64,000 nucleotides of DNA from Agrobacterium tumefaciens (lineage in GTDB: Bacteria; Pseudomonadota; Alphaproteobacteria; Rhizobiales; Rhizobiaceae). The notes beneath the pieces were generated by a model. That model ran no database searches. It had not been told where the DNA came from and saw nothing but the letters and a program-made list of their open reading frames with translations. The translations under genes and the position numbers were made by a program. The stretch lies in the NCBI RefSeq assembly GCF_017726655.1, contig NZ_CP072309.1, positions 1,484,501 to 1,548,500 of the forward strand. The letters are read 5' to 3'. Shown piece after piece: positions 47,000 to 55,339 of this stretch; positions within the stretch are counted from its first letter, which is position 1; every line of letters begins with the position of its first letter.

Positions 47000-48232
47000 A
47001 TGCGAATGCGTCTTATTTCTGCGGCCTTTTTGGCCAGTGTGATGATTCCGGCGGGTGTAGCCGGTGCCACCGATCTTGAGGTGACCCATTGGTGGACGTC
47101 GGGTGGTGAAGCCGCCGCCGTGGCCGAACTGGCCAAGGCTTTCGATGCGACCGGCAATAAGTGGGTGGACGGCGCGATTGCCGGTTCGGGCGGTACGGCC
47201 CGGCCGATAATGATCAGCCGCATCACCGGCGGCGACCCGATGGGCGCGACCCAGTTCAACCATGGCCGTCAGGCGGAAGAACTCGTTCAGGCCGGCCTGA
47301 TGCGTGACCTGTCGGATGTCGCCGCAAAAGGGAACTGGAAAGAGGTCATCAAGCCCTCCAGTCTACTGGACAGCTGCACGATTGATGGGAAGATCTATTG
47401 CGCGCCGGTCAATATTCATTCCTGGCAATGGCTCTGGCTGTCCAATGCGGCCTTCAAAAAGGCAGGCGTTGAAGTTCCGAAGAACTGGACGGAGTTTGTT
47501 GCGGCCGCACCGGCGCTGAAAAAAGCAGGCATCCAGCCGCTCGCGCTCGGCGGGCAGGCCTGGCAGGCAAACGGCTTGTTCGATACGCTGACGCTTTCGA
47601 TCGGCGGCAAGGATCTGTACCAGAAGGTCTACGGCGACAAGGATGAAGAAGCGGCCGCGGGTCCCGACATGGCAAAGATTTTCGCGGCTGCCGTCGAGGC
47701 GCGCGACATGGCAAAGGGCACCAATGTTCAGGATTGGAACCAGGCCACCAACATGGTGATAACTGGCAAGGCTGCTGGCCAGGTGATGGGTGACTGGGCG
47801 CAGGGTGAATTCCAGCTGGCCAACCAGAAAGCCGGCACGGACTATTCCTGCCTTCCTGGTCTCGGCCTGAGTGAATATCTGACCACGGGTGGCGATGCCT
47901 TCTATTTCCCGGTTCTTAAAGATGAGGAAAAAACCAAGGCGCAGGACGTGCTGGCAGCAACCATCGTCGATCCAAAGACGCAGGTTGCCTTCAACCTGAA
48001 GAAGGGCTCGCTGCCTATCCGCGGTGACGTAGACCTCAATGCAGCGAATGACTGCATGAAAAAGGGACTGGCCATTCTGGCCAAGGGCAATGCGCTGACC
48101 AGCGTTGACCAGCTGATTTCCGCGGACTCGCAGAAGCAGAAGGAAGACCTGATGGCAGAATTCTTTGCTGGCTCGATGTCGGCAGAGGATGCGCAGAAGC
48201 GCTTTGCGGATATCATCGGCTCGGCTGACTGA
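47000..48232 (+). CDS. ABC sugar-binding protein (glucose-type, CUT1)
   Basis: 410 aa periplasmic protein. Signal peptide MRMRLISAAFLASVMIPAGVAGA ends near residue 23. The mature region starts TDLEVTHWWTSGGEAAAVAELAKAF and has GDPMGATQFNHGRQAEEL and VMGDWAQGEFQLANQKAGTDY, the pattern of glucose/mannose-type binding proteins (GtsA group). GGGAGGAG precedes the ATG; a second ATG at 47006 is possible. An operator-like palindrome overlaps its leader. Starts a six-gene unit with two permeases, an ATPase, an isomerase and an oxidoreductase. Confidence 0.87.
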   Translation: MRMRLISAAFLASVMIPAGVAGATDLEVTHWWTSGGEAAAVAELAKAFDATGNKWVDGAIAGSGGTARPIMISRITGGDPMGATQFNHGRQAEELVQAGLMRDLSDVAAKGNWKEVIKPSSLLDSCTIDGKIYCAPVNIHSWQWLWLSNAAFKKAGVEVPKNWTEFVAAAPALKKAGIQPLALGGQAWQANGLFDTLTLSIGGKDLYQKVYGDKDEEAAAGPDMAKIFAAAVEARDMAKGTNVQDWNQATNMVITGKAAGQVMGDWAQGEFQLANQKAGTDYSCLPGLGLSEYLTTGGDAFYFPVLKDEEKTKAQDVLAATIVDPKTQVAFNLKKGSLPIRGDVDLNAANDCMKKGLAILAKGNALTSVDQLISADSQKQKEDLMAEFFAGSMSAEDAQKRFADIIGSAD

Positions 48233-48249
48233 TCGTGATTTCTCCGGTG

Positions 48250-48270
48250 GGGGGAGCGGCTCGCTCCCCC
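48250..48270 (+). other. Hairpin after the binding-protein gene
   Basis: GGGGGAGCG (48250-48258) pairs with CGCTCCCCC (48262-48270) around a 3-nt loop; only TT follows. It lies 18 bp after the stop and could be a partial terminator or an mRNA-protecting stem that raises binding-protein yield over permease. Confidence 0.65.
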
Positions 48271-48348
48271 TTCCAACGTCCGGCTCACAACAAAAACAAT
48301 CTTGTTTGTCGGGGTTCCGTGCAGCGGAGAATTTTTCTCGGCTGTTGA

Positions 48349-48362
48349 CTGTAACGTTACAG
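48349..48362. promoter_or_regulatory. LacI-type operator upstream of the permease genes
   Basis: CTGTAACGTTACAG is a perfect 14-bp palindrome with central CG, 11 bp before the permease ATG at 48374. Together with the copy at 46972-46985 it suggests a separate regulated promoter for the membrane genes. Confidence 0.75.
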
Positions 48363-48373
48363 GAGGAGGTAAC

Positions 48374-49276
48374 ATGGCGGGTCAAGCGCGCTCCGGGCGC
48401 CCCAACCAGCTCTTTCGCAATCTGAATTCCAAGATTGCTTCCATCCCCATGATATTGACCGCAGTGGTGATCTTCCTCGGCGGGACGATCTGGACGGTCG
48501 TTTATTCCTTCACCAATTCCAAGCTTCTGCCGCGGGCGAGCTTTGTCGGTTTCGATCAATACGAGCGGCTATGGGCCGCGCCACGCTGGATCGTCTCGAT
48601 CCAGAACCTGGCGATTTACGGCGTGCTGTCGCTGATCTTCAGCCTCGTCATCGGTTTCGTGCTGGCGGCACTGATGGACCAGAAAATTCGTTTCGAAAAC
48701 ACCTTTCGCACCATCTTCCTTTATCCCTTCGCCTTGTCCTTCATTGTGACAGGTCTTGTCTGGCAATGGCTGTTGAACCCGGAATTCGGGATCCAGTCCG
48801 TGGTCCGCTCGCTCGGCTGGGAAAGCTTTACATTCGATCCGCTCTATAATTCTCAGATTGTCATATACGGCATCCTGATTGCGGCGCTCTGGCAGGGAAC
48901 CGGGCTTGTCATGTGCCTGATGCTGGCCGGGCTTCGTGGCATCGACGAGGATATCTGGAAGGCGACGCGCGTGGATGGCATCCCGATGTGGAAGACCTAT
49001 ATTCTCATCATCATTCCCATGATGCGCCCCGTCTTCATCACCACGCTCGTCATCATCGCCAGTGGCATCGTCAAGGTCTATGATCTGGTCGTGGCGCAGA
49101 CCAGCGGCGGACCGGGCATCGCGTCTGAAGTGCCGGCGAAGTACGTCTACGACTACATGTTCCAGGCGCAGAACCTGGGGCAAGGTTTTGCCGCCTCCAC
49201 CATGATGCTCATCACCGTCGCGATCATCATCATTCCATGGGCCTACCTCGAATTCGGAGGCAAAAAGCGTGGCTAA
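48374..49276 (+). CDS. ABC sugar importer permease (CUT1, first)
   Basis: 300 aa, about six helices. First helix PMILTAVVIFLGGTIWTVVYSF, EAA loop GIDEDIWKATRVDGIPMWKTYILIIIPMM-type sequence (about residues 205-232). AGGAGGAGGT precedes the ATG at 48374. It overlaps the next permease by 8 bp. Works with the binding protein at 47000. Confidence 0.88.
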   Translation: MAGQARSGRPNQLFRNLNSKIASIPMILTAVVIFLGGTIWTVVYSFTNSKLLPRASFVGFDQYERLWAAPRWIVSIQNLAIYGVLSLIFSLVIGFVLAALMDQKIRFENTFRTIFLYPFALSFIVTGLVWQWLLNPEFGIQSVVRSLGWESFTFDPLYNSQIVIYGILIAALWQGTGLVMCLMLAGLRGIDEDIWKATRVDGIPMWKTYILIIIPMMRPVFITTLVIIASGIVKVYDLVVAQTSGGPGIASEVPAKYVYDYMFQAQNLGQGFAASTMMLITVAIIIIPWAYLEFGGKKRG

Positions 49277-50210
49277 TATCAGCACCTTGAATACCGTTGT
49301 TGCCGCCAGCGACGCGGTTGCCGACAAGCTTTCCGGCCCGCGCGGCAAGAAGCCGAGGAAGACCTTTTCCCGCCGCAACATCATCCTCTACGGCACGCTC
49401 TTCGTGGCCGCCGCCTATTACCTCCTGCCGCTCTACGTGATGGTCGTCACCTCGCTGAAGGGCATGCCGGAAATCCGCCTCGGCAACATCTTCGCGCCAC
49501 CGGTGGAGATCACCTTCGAGCCGTGGGTGAAGGCCTGGGCCAATGCCTGCACCGGCCTCAATTGCGACGGGCTTTCGCGTGGTTTCTGGAACTCCGTACG
49601 CATTCTCGTGCCATCCGTGGTCATTTCCATCGTCGTCGCTTCCGTCAGCGGCTACGCCATGGCGAACTGGAAGTTCAAGGGATCGGAACTGTTTTTCTCG
49701 ATCCTGATCATCGGCGCCTTCATCCCCTATCAGGTCATGATCTATCCGATCGTCATCGTGCTGCGCGAACTGGGCATTTACGGCACGCTGACCGGTCTCG
49801 TCATCGTCCACACCATCTTCGGCATGCCGATCCTGACGCTGCTGTTCCGGAATTACTTCGCCTCGCTGCCGGAGGAACTCTTCAAGGCAGCGCGTATCGA
49901 CGGCGCCAATTTCTGGCAGATTTATTTCCGCATCATGCTGCCGATGTCGCTGCCGATCTTCGTCGTGGCGATGATCCTGCAGGTGACGGGCATCTGGAAC
50001 GACTTCCTGTTCGGCGTGGTGTTCACGCGGCCGGAATATTACCCGATGACCGTGCAGCTCAATAATATCGTCAACTCCGTACAGGGCGTGAAGGAATACA
50101 ACGTCAACATGGCCGCCACGCTTCTGACCGGTGCTGTGCCGCTGATCGTTTATTTCGTCTCCGGCAGGCTATTCGTGCGCGGCATTGCCGCCGGCGCAGT
50201 GAAAGGTTGA
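49269..50210 (+). CDS. ABC sugar importer permease (CUT1, second)
   Basis: 313 aa MalG-type permease starting at GTG 49269 inside the previous gene. A 40-residue cytoplasmic N-terminus precedes the first helix (IILYGTLFVAAAYYLLPLYVMVVTS). The EAA loop LPEELFKAARIDGANFWQIYFRIMLP is intact. The short periplasmic loop contains ANACTGLNCDG with two cysteines, which could form a disulfide. Five bp before the ATPase start. Confidence 0.88.
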   Translation: MANISTLNTVVAASDAVADKLSGPRGKKPRKTFSRRNIILYGTLFVAAAYYLLPLYVMVVTSLKGMPEIRLGNIFAPPVEITFEPWVKAWANACTGLNCDGLSRGFWNSVRILVPSVVISIVVASVSGYAMANWKFKGSELFFSILIIGAFIPYQVMIYPIVIVLRELGIYGTLTGLVIVHTIFGMPILTLLFRNYFASLPEELFKAARIDGANFWQIYFRIMLPMSLPIFVVAMILQVTGIWNDFLFGVVFTRPEYYPMTVQLNNIVNSVQGVKEYNVNMAATLLTGAVPLIVYFVSGRLFVRGIAAGAVKG

Positions 50211-50215
50211 GTTAT

Positions 50216-51304
50216 ATGAACAAAAGCGTTTCCATCCGTGATCTTTCTCTGTCTTTCGGTGCCGTCACCGTTCTGAAAGACCTCAATCTCGATATTTACG
50301 ACGGCGAATTTCTCGTTCTGCTCGGCTCGTCCGGTTGCGGCAAGTCGACCCTGCTCAACTGCATTGCCGGGCTTCTGGAACCGACCGACGGACAGATCTT
50401 CATCAAGGACCGCAACGTCACCTGGGAGGAGCCGAAGGATCGCGGCATCGGCATGGTGTTCCAGTCCTATGCGCTTTATCCGCAGATGACGGTGGAGAAG
50501 AACCTGTCATTCGGCCTCCAGGTCGCCAAGGTTCCAAAGGATGAAATTGACCGTCGCGTCAAAAGAGCAGCCGGCATCCTGCAGATCGAGCCTTTGCTGA
50601 AGCGCAAGCCGGCAGAGCTTTCCGGCGGCCAGCGTCAGCGCGTGGCGATCGGCCGGGCGCTGGTGCGGGACGTGGATGTCTTTCTTTTCGACGAGCCGCT
50701 GTCCAACCTCGATGCCAAGCTGCGTTCGGAACTGCGTGTCGAAATCAAGCGGCTGCACCAGTCGTTGAAGAACACCATGATCTACGTGACGCACGACCAG
50801 ATCGAGGCGCTGACGTTGGCGGACCGCATCGCCATCATGAAGAGCGGGGTCATCCAGCAGCTGGCCGATCCCGTCACCATTTACAACAAGCCGCGAAACC
50901 TTTTTGTTGCCGGTTTCATCGGTTCGCCATCGATGAACTTTTTGCGCGGTGAGCTGATCGAAAAGGACGGTAAGGTCGTCTTCACGACCAATGGGGTTAC
51001 CTTCTCACTTGATGGCTACCATGCCGAAACACCGCTTGCCGCAGGGCGTGCCGTGGTCCTTGGCGTGCGGCCTGAGCATGTGCGCGTCGATGCCGATATC
51101 CTGAGTGGCGAAGTGCATGAGGCTGTTGTCGATATCGAAGAGCCGATGGGTGCCGACAATCTGATCTGGCTGAAACATGCAGGGCATACGCTCTCCGTGC
51201 GCGTCGGCGGTCATAGACGGTTCTCGCCGGGCACGAAGGTTCGCCTCGGTCTTGATATGACAATGGCCTCCCTTTTCGACGCTGAGAGCGAGGACCGGCT
51301 CTAA
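50216..51304 (+). CDS. ABC sugar importer ATPase (MalK/UgpC type)
   Basis: 362 aa. Walker A GSSGCGKST, MVFQSYALYPQMTV, signature LSGGQRQRVAIGRAL, Walker B FLFDEPLSNLDAKL and switch TMIYVTHDQIEALT; a TOBE domain occupies the last 120 residues (LGVRPEHVRVD). ATG 50216 behind AAAGG is chosen; a TTG at 50207 would add three residues. Energises the permeases encoded from 48374. Confidence 0.9.
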   Translation: MNKSVSIRDLSLSFGAVTVLKDLNLDIYDGEFLVLLGSSGCGKSTLLNCIAGLLEPTDGQIFIKDRNVTWEEPKDRGIGMVFQSYALYPQMTVEKNLSFGLQVAKVPKDEIDRRVKRAAGILQIEPLLKRKPAELSGGQRQRVAIGRALVRDVDVFLFDEPLSNLDAKLRSELRVEIKRLHQSLKNTMIYVTHDQIEALTLADRIAIMKSGVIQQLADPVTIYNKPRNLFVAGFIGSPSMNFLRGELIEKDGKVVFTTNGVTFSLDGYHAETPLAAGRAVVLGVRPEHVRVDADILSGEVHEAVVDIEEPMGADNLIWLKHAGHTLSVRVGGHRRFSPGTKVRLGLDMTMASLFDAESEDRL

Positions 51305-51358
51305 GGCGTTTTCCACGTTCCACACAATCCCAAGACCCAGATCTCTATGGAGGAGACA

Positions 51359-52123
51359 ATGACAGAACTCGGTTTTCAGCTTTACAGCGCCCGCAATTTT
51401 CAGCCCTTTTCCGATATTTTGAAGAAGCTATCGGCGGCGGGCTACAGCCAAGTCGAAGGGTATGGCGCCATGTACGCCTCTCTCGATGAGGCCGGCCTGA
51501 AGGGCCTGCGCGCTGGACTCGATGCCAACGGTCTGACCATGCCCACCGGCCATTTCGGCCTCGATCTCCTCGAGGGCGATCCGGGCAGGGCGCTGAACAT
51601 CGCGAAAGTTTTGGGCGTGGAGGCGATTTATTGCCCTTACCTGATGCCCGACCAGCGCCCGACAGATGCCGCTGGCTGGTTTGCCTTCGGCAAGCGTCTG
51701 CAGGAGGCTGGCAAACCTTTTGTCGACGCCGGCCTGACCTTCGGTTGGCACAACCATGATTTCGAGTTCAAGGCGCTCGCCGATGGCTCCACGCCGCAGG
51801 AACAAATATTTGCCGGTGGCCCGGACCTGAAGTGGGAAGCGGATATCGCCTGGATCGTCAGGGGCAATGCCGATCCGCTCGCCTGGATCGAAAGCTACGG
51901 CAAACGCATCACTGCCGTGCATGTAAAGGATATCGCACCATCGGGCGAAAATGCGGATGAAGACGGTTGGGCCGATGTTGGTCATGGCACGGTGGACTGG
52001 AAGGGTCTTATCGCCGCATTGAAAGCAAAGTCCGCCACGAAACATTTCGTGGTCGAGCATGACAATCCCAAGGATATCGACCGGCTGATCACCCGTTCGA
52101 TCGCATCGTTCAAAACCTACTAA
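51359..52123 (+). CDS. Sugar phosphate isomerase/epimerase family protein (TIM barrel)
   Basis: 254 aa xylose isomerase-like TIM barrel (AP endonuclease family 2). Metal-site candidates are seen in order: the histidine in TFGWHNHDFEF, the aspartate in WEADIAWIV, the histidine-bearing ITAVHVKDIAP and the glutamate in HFVVEHDN. Members include inosose dehydratase, 3-ketohexose epimerases and ketoglucoside-processing enzymes. GGAGGAGACA precedes the ATG at 51359. Pairing with a Gfo/Idh/MocA dehydrogenase 22 bp downstream suggests the two act on a keto-sugar intermediate. Confidence 0.8.
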   Translation: MTELGFQLYSARNFQPFSDILKKLSAAGYSQVEGYGAMYASLDEAGLKGLRAGLDANGLTMPTGHFGLDLLEGDPGRALNIAKVLGVEAIYCPYLMPDQRPTDAAGWFAFGKRLQEAGKPFVDAGLTFGWHNHDFEFKALADGSTPQEQIFAGGPDLKWEADIAWIVRGNADPLAWIESYGKRITAVHVKDIAPSGENADEDGWADVGHGTVDWKGLIAALKAKSATKHFVVEHDNPKDIDRLITRSIASFKTY

Positions 52124-52145
52124 GTCTCAATTTCGGAGTTTCATC

Positions 52146-53279
52146 ATGGCCAGAGATCTTGGCGTCGGCATCATCGGATGCGGCAATATCTCGTCTGCAT
52201 ATTTTTCGCTGGCACCGCTCTTCAAGGGCATCAAGGTGCTGGCCTGTGCCGACCTCAACCGCAATGCAGCGGAACTGAGGGCGGAAGAGTTCGGTGTTGT
52301 CGCGCAGTCCATCGACGATCTGCTCGCCAACCCGGAAATTGACGTGGTGGTGAACCTCACCATCCCCGCCGCACATTATCCGGTTTCGAAGGCGGCCCTT
52401 GAGGCGGGAAAACACGTGTATTCGGAAAAGCCGCTGGTGCTTTCGCTGGAAGAGGGCGAGGAGTTGCGGCGCATTTCGCGGGAGAAGAACCTTTCCGTCG
52501 GCTGCGCCCCGGATACTTTTCTTGGTGGTGCGCATCAGCTTGCCCGCAAATATATCGACGAGGGCAAGGTCGGACGCATCACCTCGGGCACCTGCCATGT
52601 GATGAGCCCCGGCATGGAAATGTGGCACCCCAATCCGGGTTTCTTTTTCCTGCAGGGCGGCGGGCCGATCCTCGATCTGGGGCCGTACTATGTCGCCAAT
52701 CTCATCAACCTCATCGGCCCGGTCAAGCGCGTTGGCGCGCTCACCTCGATGGCAAGCCCCACCCGCACCGTAACCAGCCAGCCGCTTAACGGCGAGATCA
52801 TCCCCGTCGAAACACCGACCAATATCCACGCCCTGCTGGAATTCGTGAATGGTGCGACGATTACGCTTTCGGCCAGCTGGGATGTCTGGTCGCATCGCCA
52901 CGCAAACATGGAACTTTACGGCACGGACGGCTCGATCTTTGTGCCAGACCCGAATTTCTTCGGGGGCGTTGTGGAGGCGAGCGGCCGTGACAAGAACATC
53001 CAGCCGCTGGAAGACTGGGCGCATCCCTTCGGTATCGCCAATCAGGAAAGCCCGAACGGCCCTCGCGCCAACTATCGCACGGCCGGGCTTGCCGATATGG
53101 CGATTGCCATACTGGAAGGTCGCGACGCCCGCTGCTCGCTGGATCGTTCGCTGCACGGTATCGACGTGATGACCTCGATCCTGAAATCGGGTGAAGAAGG
53201 CCGCTTCATCGAGATGACGACGACATGCACGCAGCCGGCAGCTCTCGGCATCGAGGAGGCACAGGCGCTGCTGCGCTAA
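52146..53279 (+). CDS. Gfo/Idh/MocA family oxidoreductase
   Basis: 377 aa. Rossmann motif VGIIGCGNISSAYF, cofactor loop NLTIPAAHYPVS, catalytic lysine HVYSEKPLVLS (EKP about residues 95-97), and C-terminal GGGPILDLGPYYVANLINL with the family aspartate/tyrosine pair. CGGAG precedes the ATG. It is the last gene of the second CUT1 unit and ends before a terminator. The substrate is probably the sugar imported by this operon or its keto derivative. Confidence 0.85.
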   Translation: MARDLGVGIIGCGNISSAYFSLAPLFKGIKVLACADLNRNAAELRAEEFGVVAQSIDDLLANPEIDVVVNLTIPAAHYPVSKAALEAGKHVYSEKPLVLSLEEGEELRRISREKNLSVGCAPDTFLGGAHQLARKYIDEGKVGRITSGTCHVMSPGMEMWHPNPGFFFLQGGGPILDLGPYYVANLINLIGPVKRVGALTSMASPTRTVTSQPLNGEIIPVETPTNIHALLEFVNGATITLSASWDVWSHRHANMELYGTDGSIFVPDPNFFGGVVEASGRDKNIQPLEDWAHPFGIANQESPNGPRANYRTAGLADMAIAILEGRDARCSLDRSLHGIDVMTSILKSGEEGRFIEMTTTCTQPAALGIEEAQALLR

Positions 53280-53296
53280 GGTTTTTACTATAGCTT

Positions 53297-53334
53297 GGAA
53301 AGCGGCGGAGGAAACTTCGCCGCTTTCCGTTCTT
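53297..53334 (+). terminator. Terminator of the second CUT1 operon
   Basis: GGAAAGCGGCG (53297-53307) and CGCCGCTTTCC (53318-53328) form an 11-bp perfect stem followed by GTTCTT, 18 bp after the oxidoreductase stop. Confidence 0.82.
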
Positions 53335-53382
53335 CGCGGTACCTCTTCACAATCCCTTCGCTTTGCTTTAAAGCCGCGCCTT

Positions 53383-53416
53383 ATCCGGTCGCAGCCCACC
53401 CGGTCAAAACAAGGGA
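53383..53416 (+). promoter_or_regulatory. Probable preQ1-I riboswitch controlling queC-queD-queE
   Basis: The segment reads CCGGTCGCAGCCCACC then CGGTCAAAACAAGGG. A short P1 stem CCGG (53385-53388)/CCGG (53400-53403) encloses the loop TCGCAG..., followed by the A-rich AAAACAAGG. This is the layout of the compact preQ1-I riboswitch of the Thermoanaerobacter type, whose loop GGUCGCAG and tail AAAACAAGG are the same. The loop C residues can pair with GGG at 53413-53415, which is also the ribosome site of queC (ATG 53426), so ligand would block translation. Its place before preQ0 genes supports the call. Confidence 0.78.
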
Positions 53417-53425
53417 TCCTGAACT

Positions 53426-54136
53426 ATGAAAACCATCGTCATCTGCTCCGGCGGATTGGACTCCGTTTCGCTTGCGCATAAAATCGCCGCGGAACATGAC
53501 CTTCTTGCTCTCGTCTCCTTCGATTATGGCCAGCGCCACAGGAAGGAACTGGATTTTGCCGCCGATTGCGCCAGACGGCTCAGTGTGCCGCATCATATCA
53601 TCGATATCAGAGCCATCGGCGCGCACCTCACCGGTTCCGCACTGACCGATGATGTGGAGGTGCCGGACGGGCATTATGCGGAGGAGACGATGCGTTCCAC
53701 CGTGGTGCCGAACCGCAATGCCATCATGCTCACCATCGCGTTCGGGCTGGCTGCCGCACAGCAGGCGGATGCAGTGGCGATTGCCGTTCACGGCGGCGAT
53801 CATTTCATCTACCCCGACTGCCGGCCGGGCTTCATCGACAGCTTCAATGCCATGCAGGCGCACGCGCTTGAAGGCTATGCTGATGTGAAACTCTTCGCGC
53901 CCTATGTCACCGTTTCCAAGGCGGCCATCGTGAACGATGGCGTAAAATACGGCACGCCGTTTGGCGAAACATGGTCCTGTTACAAGGGCGGCGTACGCCA
54001 CTGCGGCCGCTGCGGCACATGCGTGGAACGGCGTGAGGCCTTTCATCTGGCTGGCGTGACCGACCCGACCGATTATGAGGACCCGGACTTCTGGGTGGCG
54101 GCCACCCATGCCTTTGCGGCGCAGGAGGTGCGTTGA
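53426..54136 (+). CDS. queC: 7-cyano-7-deazaguanine (preQ0) synthase
   Basis: 236 aa ATP-dependent enzyme that turns 7-carboxy-7-deazaguanine and ammonia into preQ0, the precursor of tRNA queuosine. PP-loop CSGGLDS at residues 7-13 and zinc ligands Cys185, Cys193, Cys196 and Cys199 in SCYKGGVRHCGRCGTC are intact. Length is normal. First gene of a three-gene operon; its ribosome site is part of a probable preQ1 riboswitch. The stop shares one base with the queD start. Confidence 0.96.
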   Translation: MKTIVICSGGLDSVSLAHKIAAEHDLLALVSFDYGQRHRKELDFAADCARRLSVPHHIIDIRAIGAHLTGSALTDDVEVPDGHYAEETMRSTVVPNRNAIMLTIAFGLAAAQQADAVAIAVHGGDHFIYPDCRPGFIDSFNAMQAHALEGYADVKLFAPYVTVSKAAIVNDGVKYGTPFGETWSCYKGGVRHCGRCGTCVERREAFHLAGVTDPTDYEDPDFWVAATHAFAAQEVR

Positions 54137-54492
54137 TGTTCCGCATCACCAAGGAATTTCACTTCTCCGCCTCGCACCAGTTGAAAAGCCTGCCCGCCGA
54201 CCACCAGTGCAGCCGTCTGCATGGCCATAATTATATCGTTGAGGTCGAGCTTGCAGGCGAAGAGCTCAACGAGCACGGTTTCGTGCGCGATTACCATGAG
54301 CTTGCGCCGCTGAAGTACTACATTGACGACAAGTTTGATCATCGCCACCTGAATGATGTTCTCGGCCATGACCGGGTCACGGCGGAATACTTGGCGAAAC
54401 ATTTTTATGACTGGTGCAAGGAGCGTCTGCCGGAAACCAGCGCCGTGCGGGTTAGCGAAACCGCCAAGACCTGGGCGGAATACCGGCCATGA
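54136..54492 (+). CDS. queD: 6-carboxy-5,6,7,8-tetrahydropterin synthase
   Basis: 118 aa. Converts dihydroneopterin triphosphate to 6-carboxytetrahydropterin in queuosine synthesis. Zinc histidines His14, His29 and His31 (ASHQL, LHGHNY) and the catalytic Cys25 are present, with the later [10 protein letters not shown] and [12 protein letters not shown] including the substrate glutamate. Start at ATG 54136 behind GGAGG; a TTG at 54133 also opens the frame. It overlaps queE by 4 bp. Confidence 0.95.
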   Translation: MFRITKEFHFSASHQLKSLPADHQCSRLHGHNYIVEVELAGEELNEHGFVRDYHELAPLKYYIDDKFDHRHLNDVLGHDRVTAEYLAKHFYDWCKERLPETSAVRVSETAKTWAEYRP

Positions 54493-55244
54493 CGGCGGCT
54501 GCACAAAAGATTGCAGCGAAGCACACCACGATCCGCATCAGCGAAATCTTCGGGCCGACCATTCAGGGCGAAGGTCTGCTGATCGGTTCACCGACGGTTT
54601 TTGTGCGAACGGGGGGCTGTGACTACCGCTGCTCCTGGTGCGATACGCTGCACGCGGTCGATAGCGATTATCGCGACACGTGGAAACCCATGTCGGTCGA
54701 CGCAATCTGGCAGGAGGTGCGGCGGCTGTCCGCGGGTGTTCCGCTGACGGTCTCGTTGTCTGGCGGCAACCCTGCCATCCAGCCACTTGGCGAATTAATC
54801 GCAAAAGGGCAGTCCGAAGGTTATCGCTTCGCGCTTGAGACGCAAGGCAGCATCGCCAAGGGCTGGTTCGGCTCTCTCGACTACCTGGTTCTGAGCCCGA
54901 AACCGCCATCGAGCGGCATGGAGACGGACTGGTCGGCTTTCGCAGACTGTCTCGGTGTCGCTGGCACCCGACCGCAGGTGGCCTTGAAGGTTGTTGTTTT
55001 CGATGATGTTGATTACGCCTACGCCAAAGCCGCGTCAGCGCGGTTTCCGCATCTGGCGGTCTATCTTCAACCCGGCAACCACACCCCGCCGCCCCCGGAT
55101 GATGACGACGCGCGTGTCGATATCGATGGGGTGATGGACCGGATGTTATGGCTGGTGGACAAGGTGAGCGAAGACCGCTGGTTTTCCGCCCGCGTGCTGC
55201 CGCAGCTTCATGTGCTCTTGTGGGGAAACAAGCGGGGCGTTTAA
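54489..55244 (+). CDS. queE: 7-carboxy-7-deazaguanine synthase (radical SAM)
   Basis: 251 aa. Uses S-adenosylmethionine and an iron-sulfur cluster to contract 6-carboxytetrahydropterin to 7-carboxy-7-deazaguanine. Cluster motif CX3CX2C is Cys44, Cys48, Cys51 in [12 protein letters not shown]; substrate and SAM regions GPTIQGEG and [10 protein letters not shown] are typical. ATGA overlap with queD. Last gene of the operon. Confidence 0.94.
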   Translation: MTAAAQKIAAKHTTIRISEIFGPTIQGEGLLIGSPTVFVRTGGCDYRCSWCDTLHAVDSDYRDTWKPMSVDAIWQEVRRLSAGVPLTVSLSGGNPAIQPLGELIAKGQSEGYRFALETQGSIAKGWFGSLDYLVLSPKPPSSGMETDWSAFADCLGVAGTRPQVALKVVVFDDVDYAYAKAASARFPHLAVYLQPGNHTPPPPDDDDARVDIDGVMDRMLWLVDKVSEDRWFSARVLPQLHVLLWGNKRGV

Positions 55245-55296
55245 CTGGCTGCGGTTCAGGTGCCCGTGCGCCAGGATATCGGGGGCCGCGATGGAA

Positions 55297-55333
55297 GTTC
55301 TGGGCGAATATTTCCGCCCAGAACCGACTTTTC
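55297..55333 (+). terminator. Terminator after queE
   Basis: GTTCTGGGCG (55297-55306) and CGCCCAGAAC (55315-55324) form a 10-bp perfect stem with an 8-nt loop; CGACTTTTCT follows. It ends just before the convergent aldehyde dehydrogenase stop. Confidence 0.78.
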
Positions 55334-55339
55334 TGAGCC

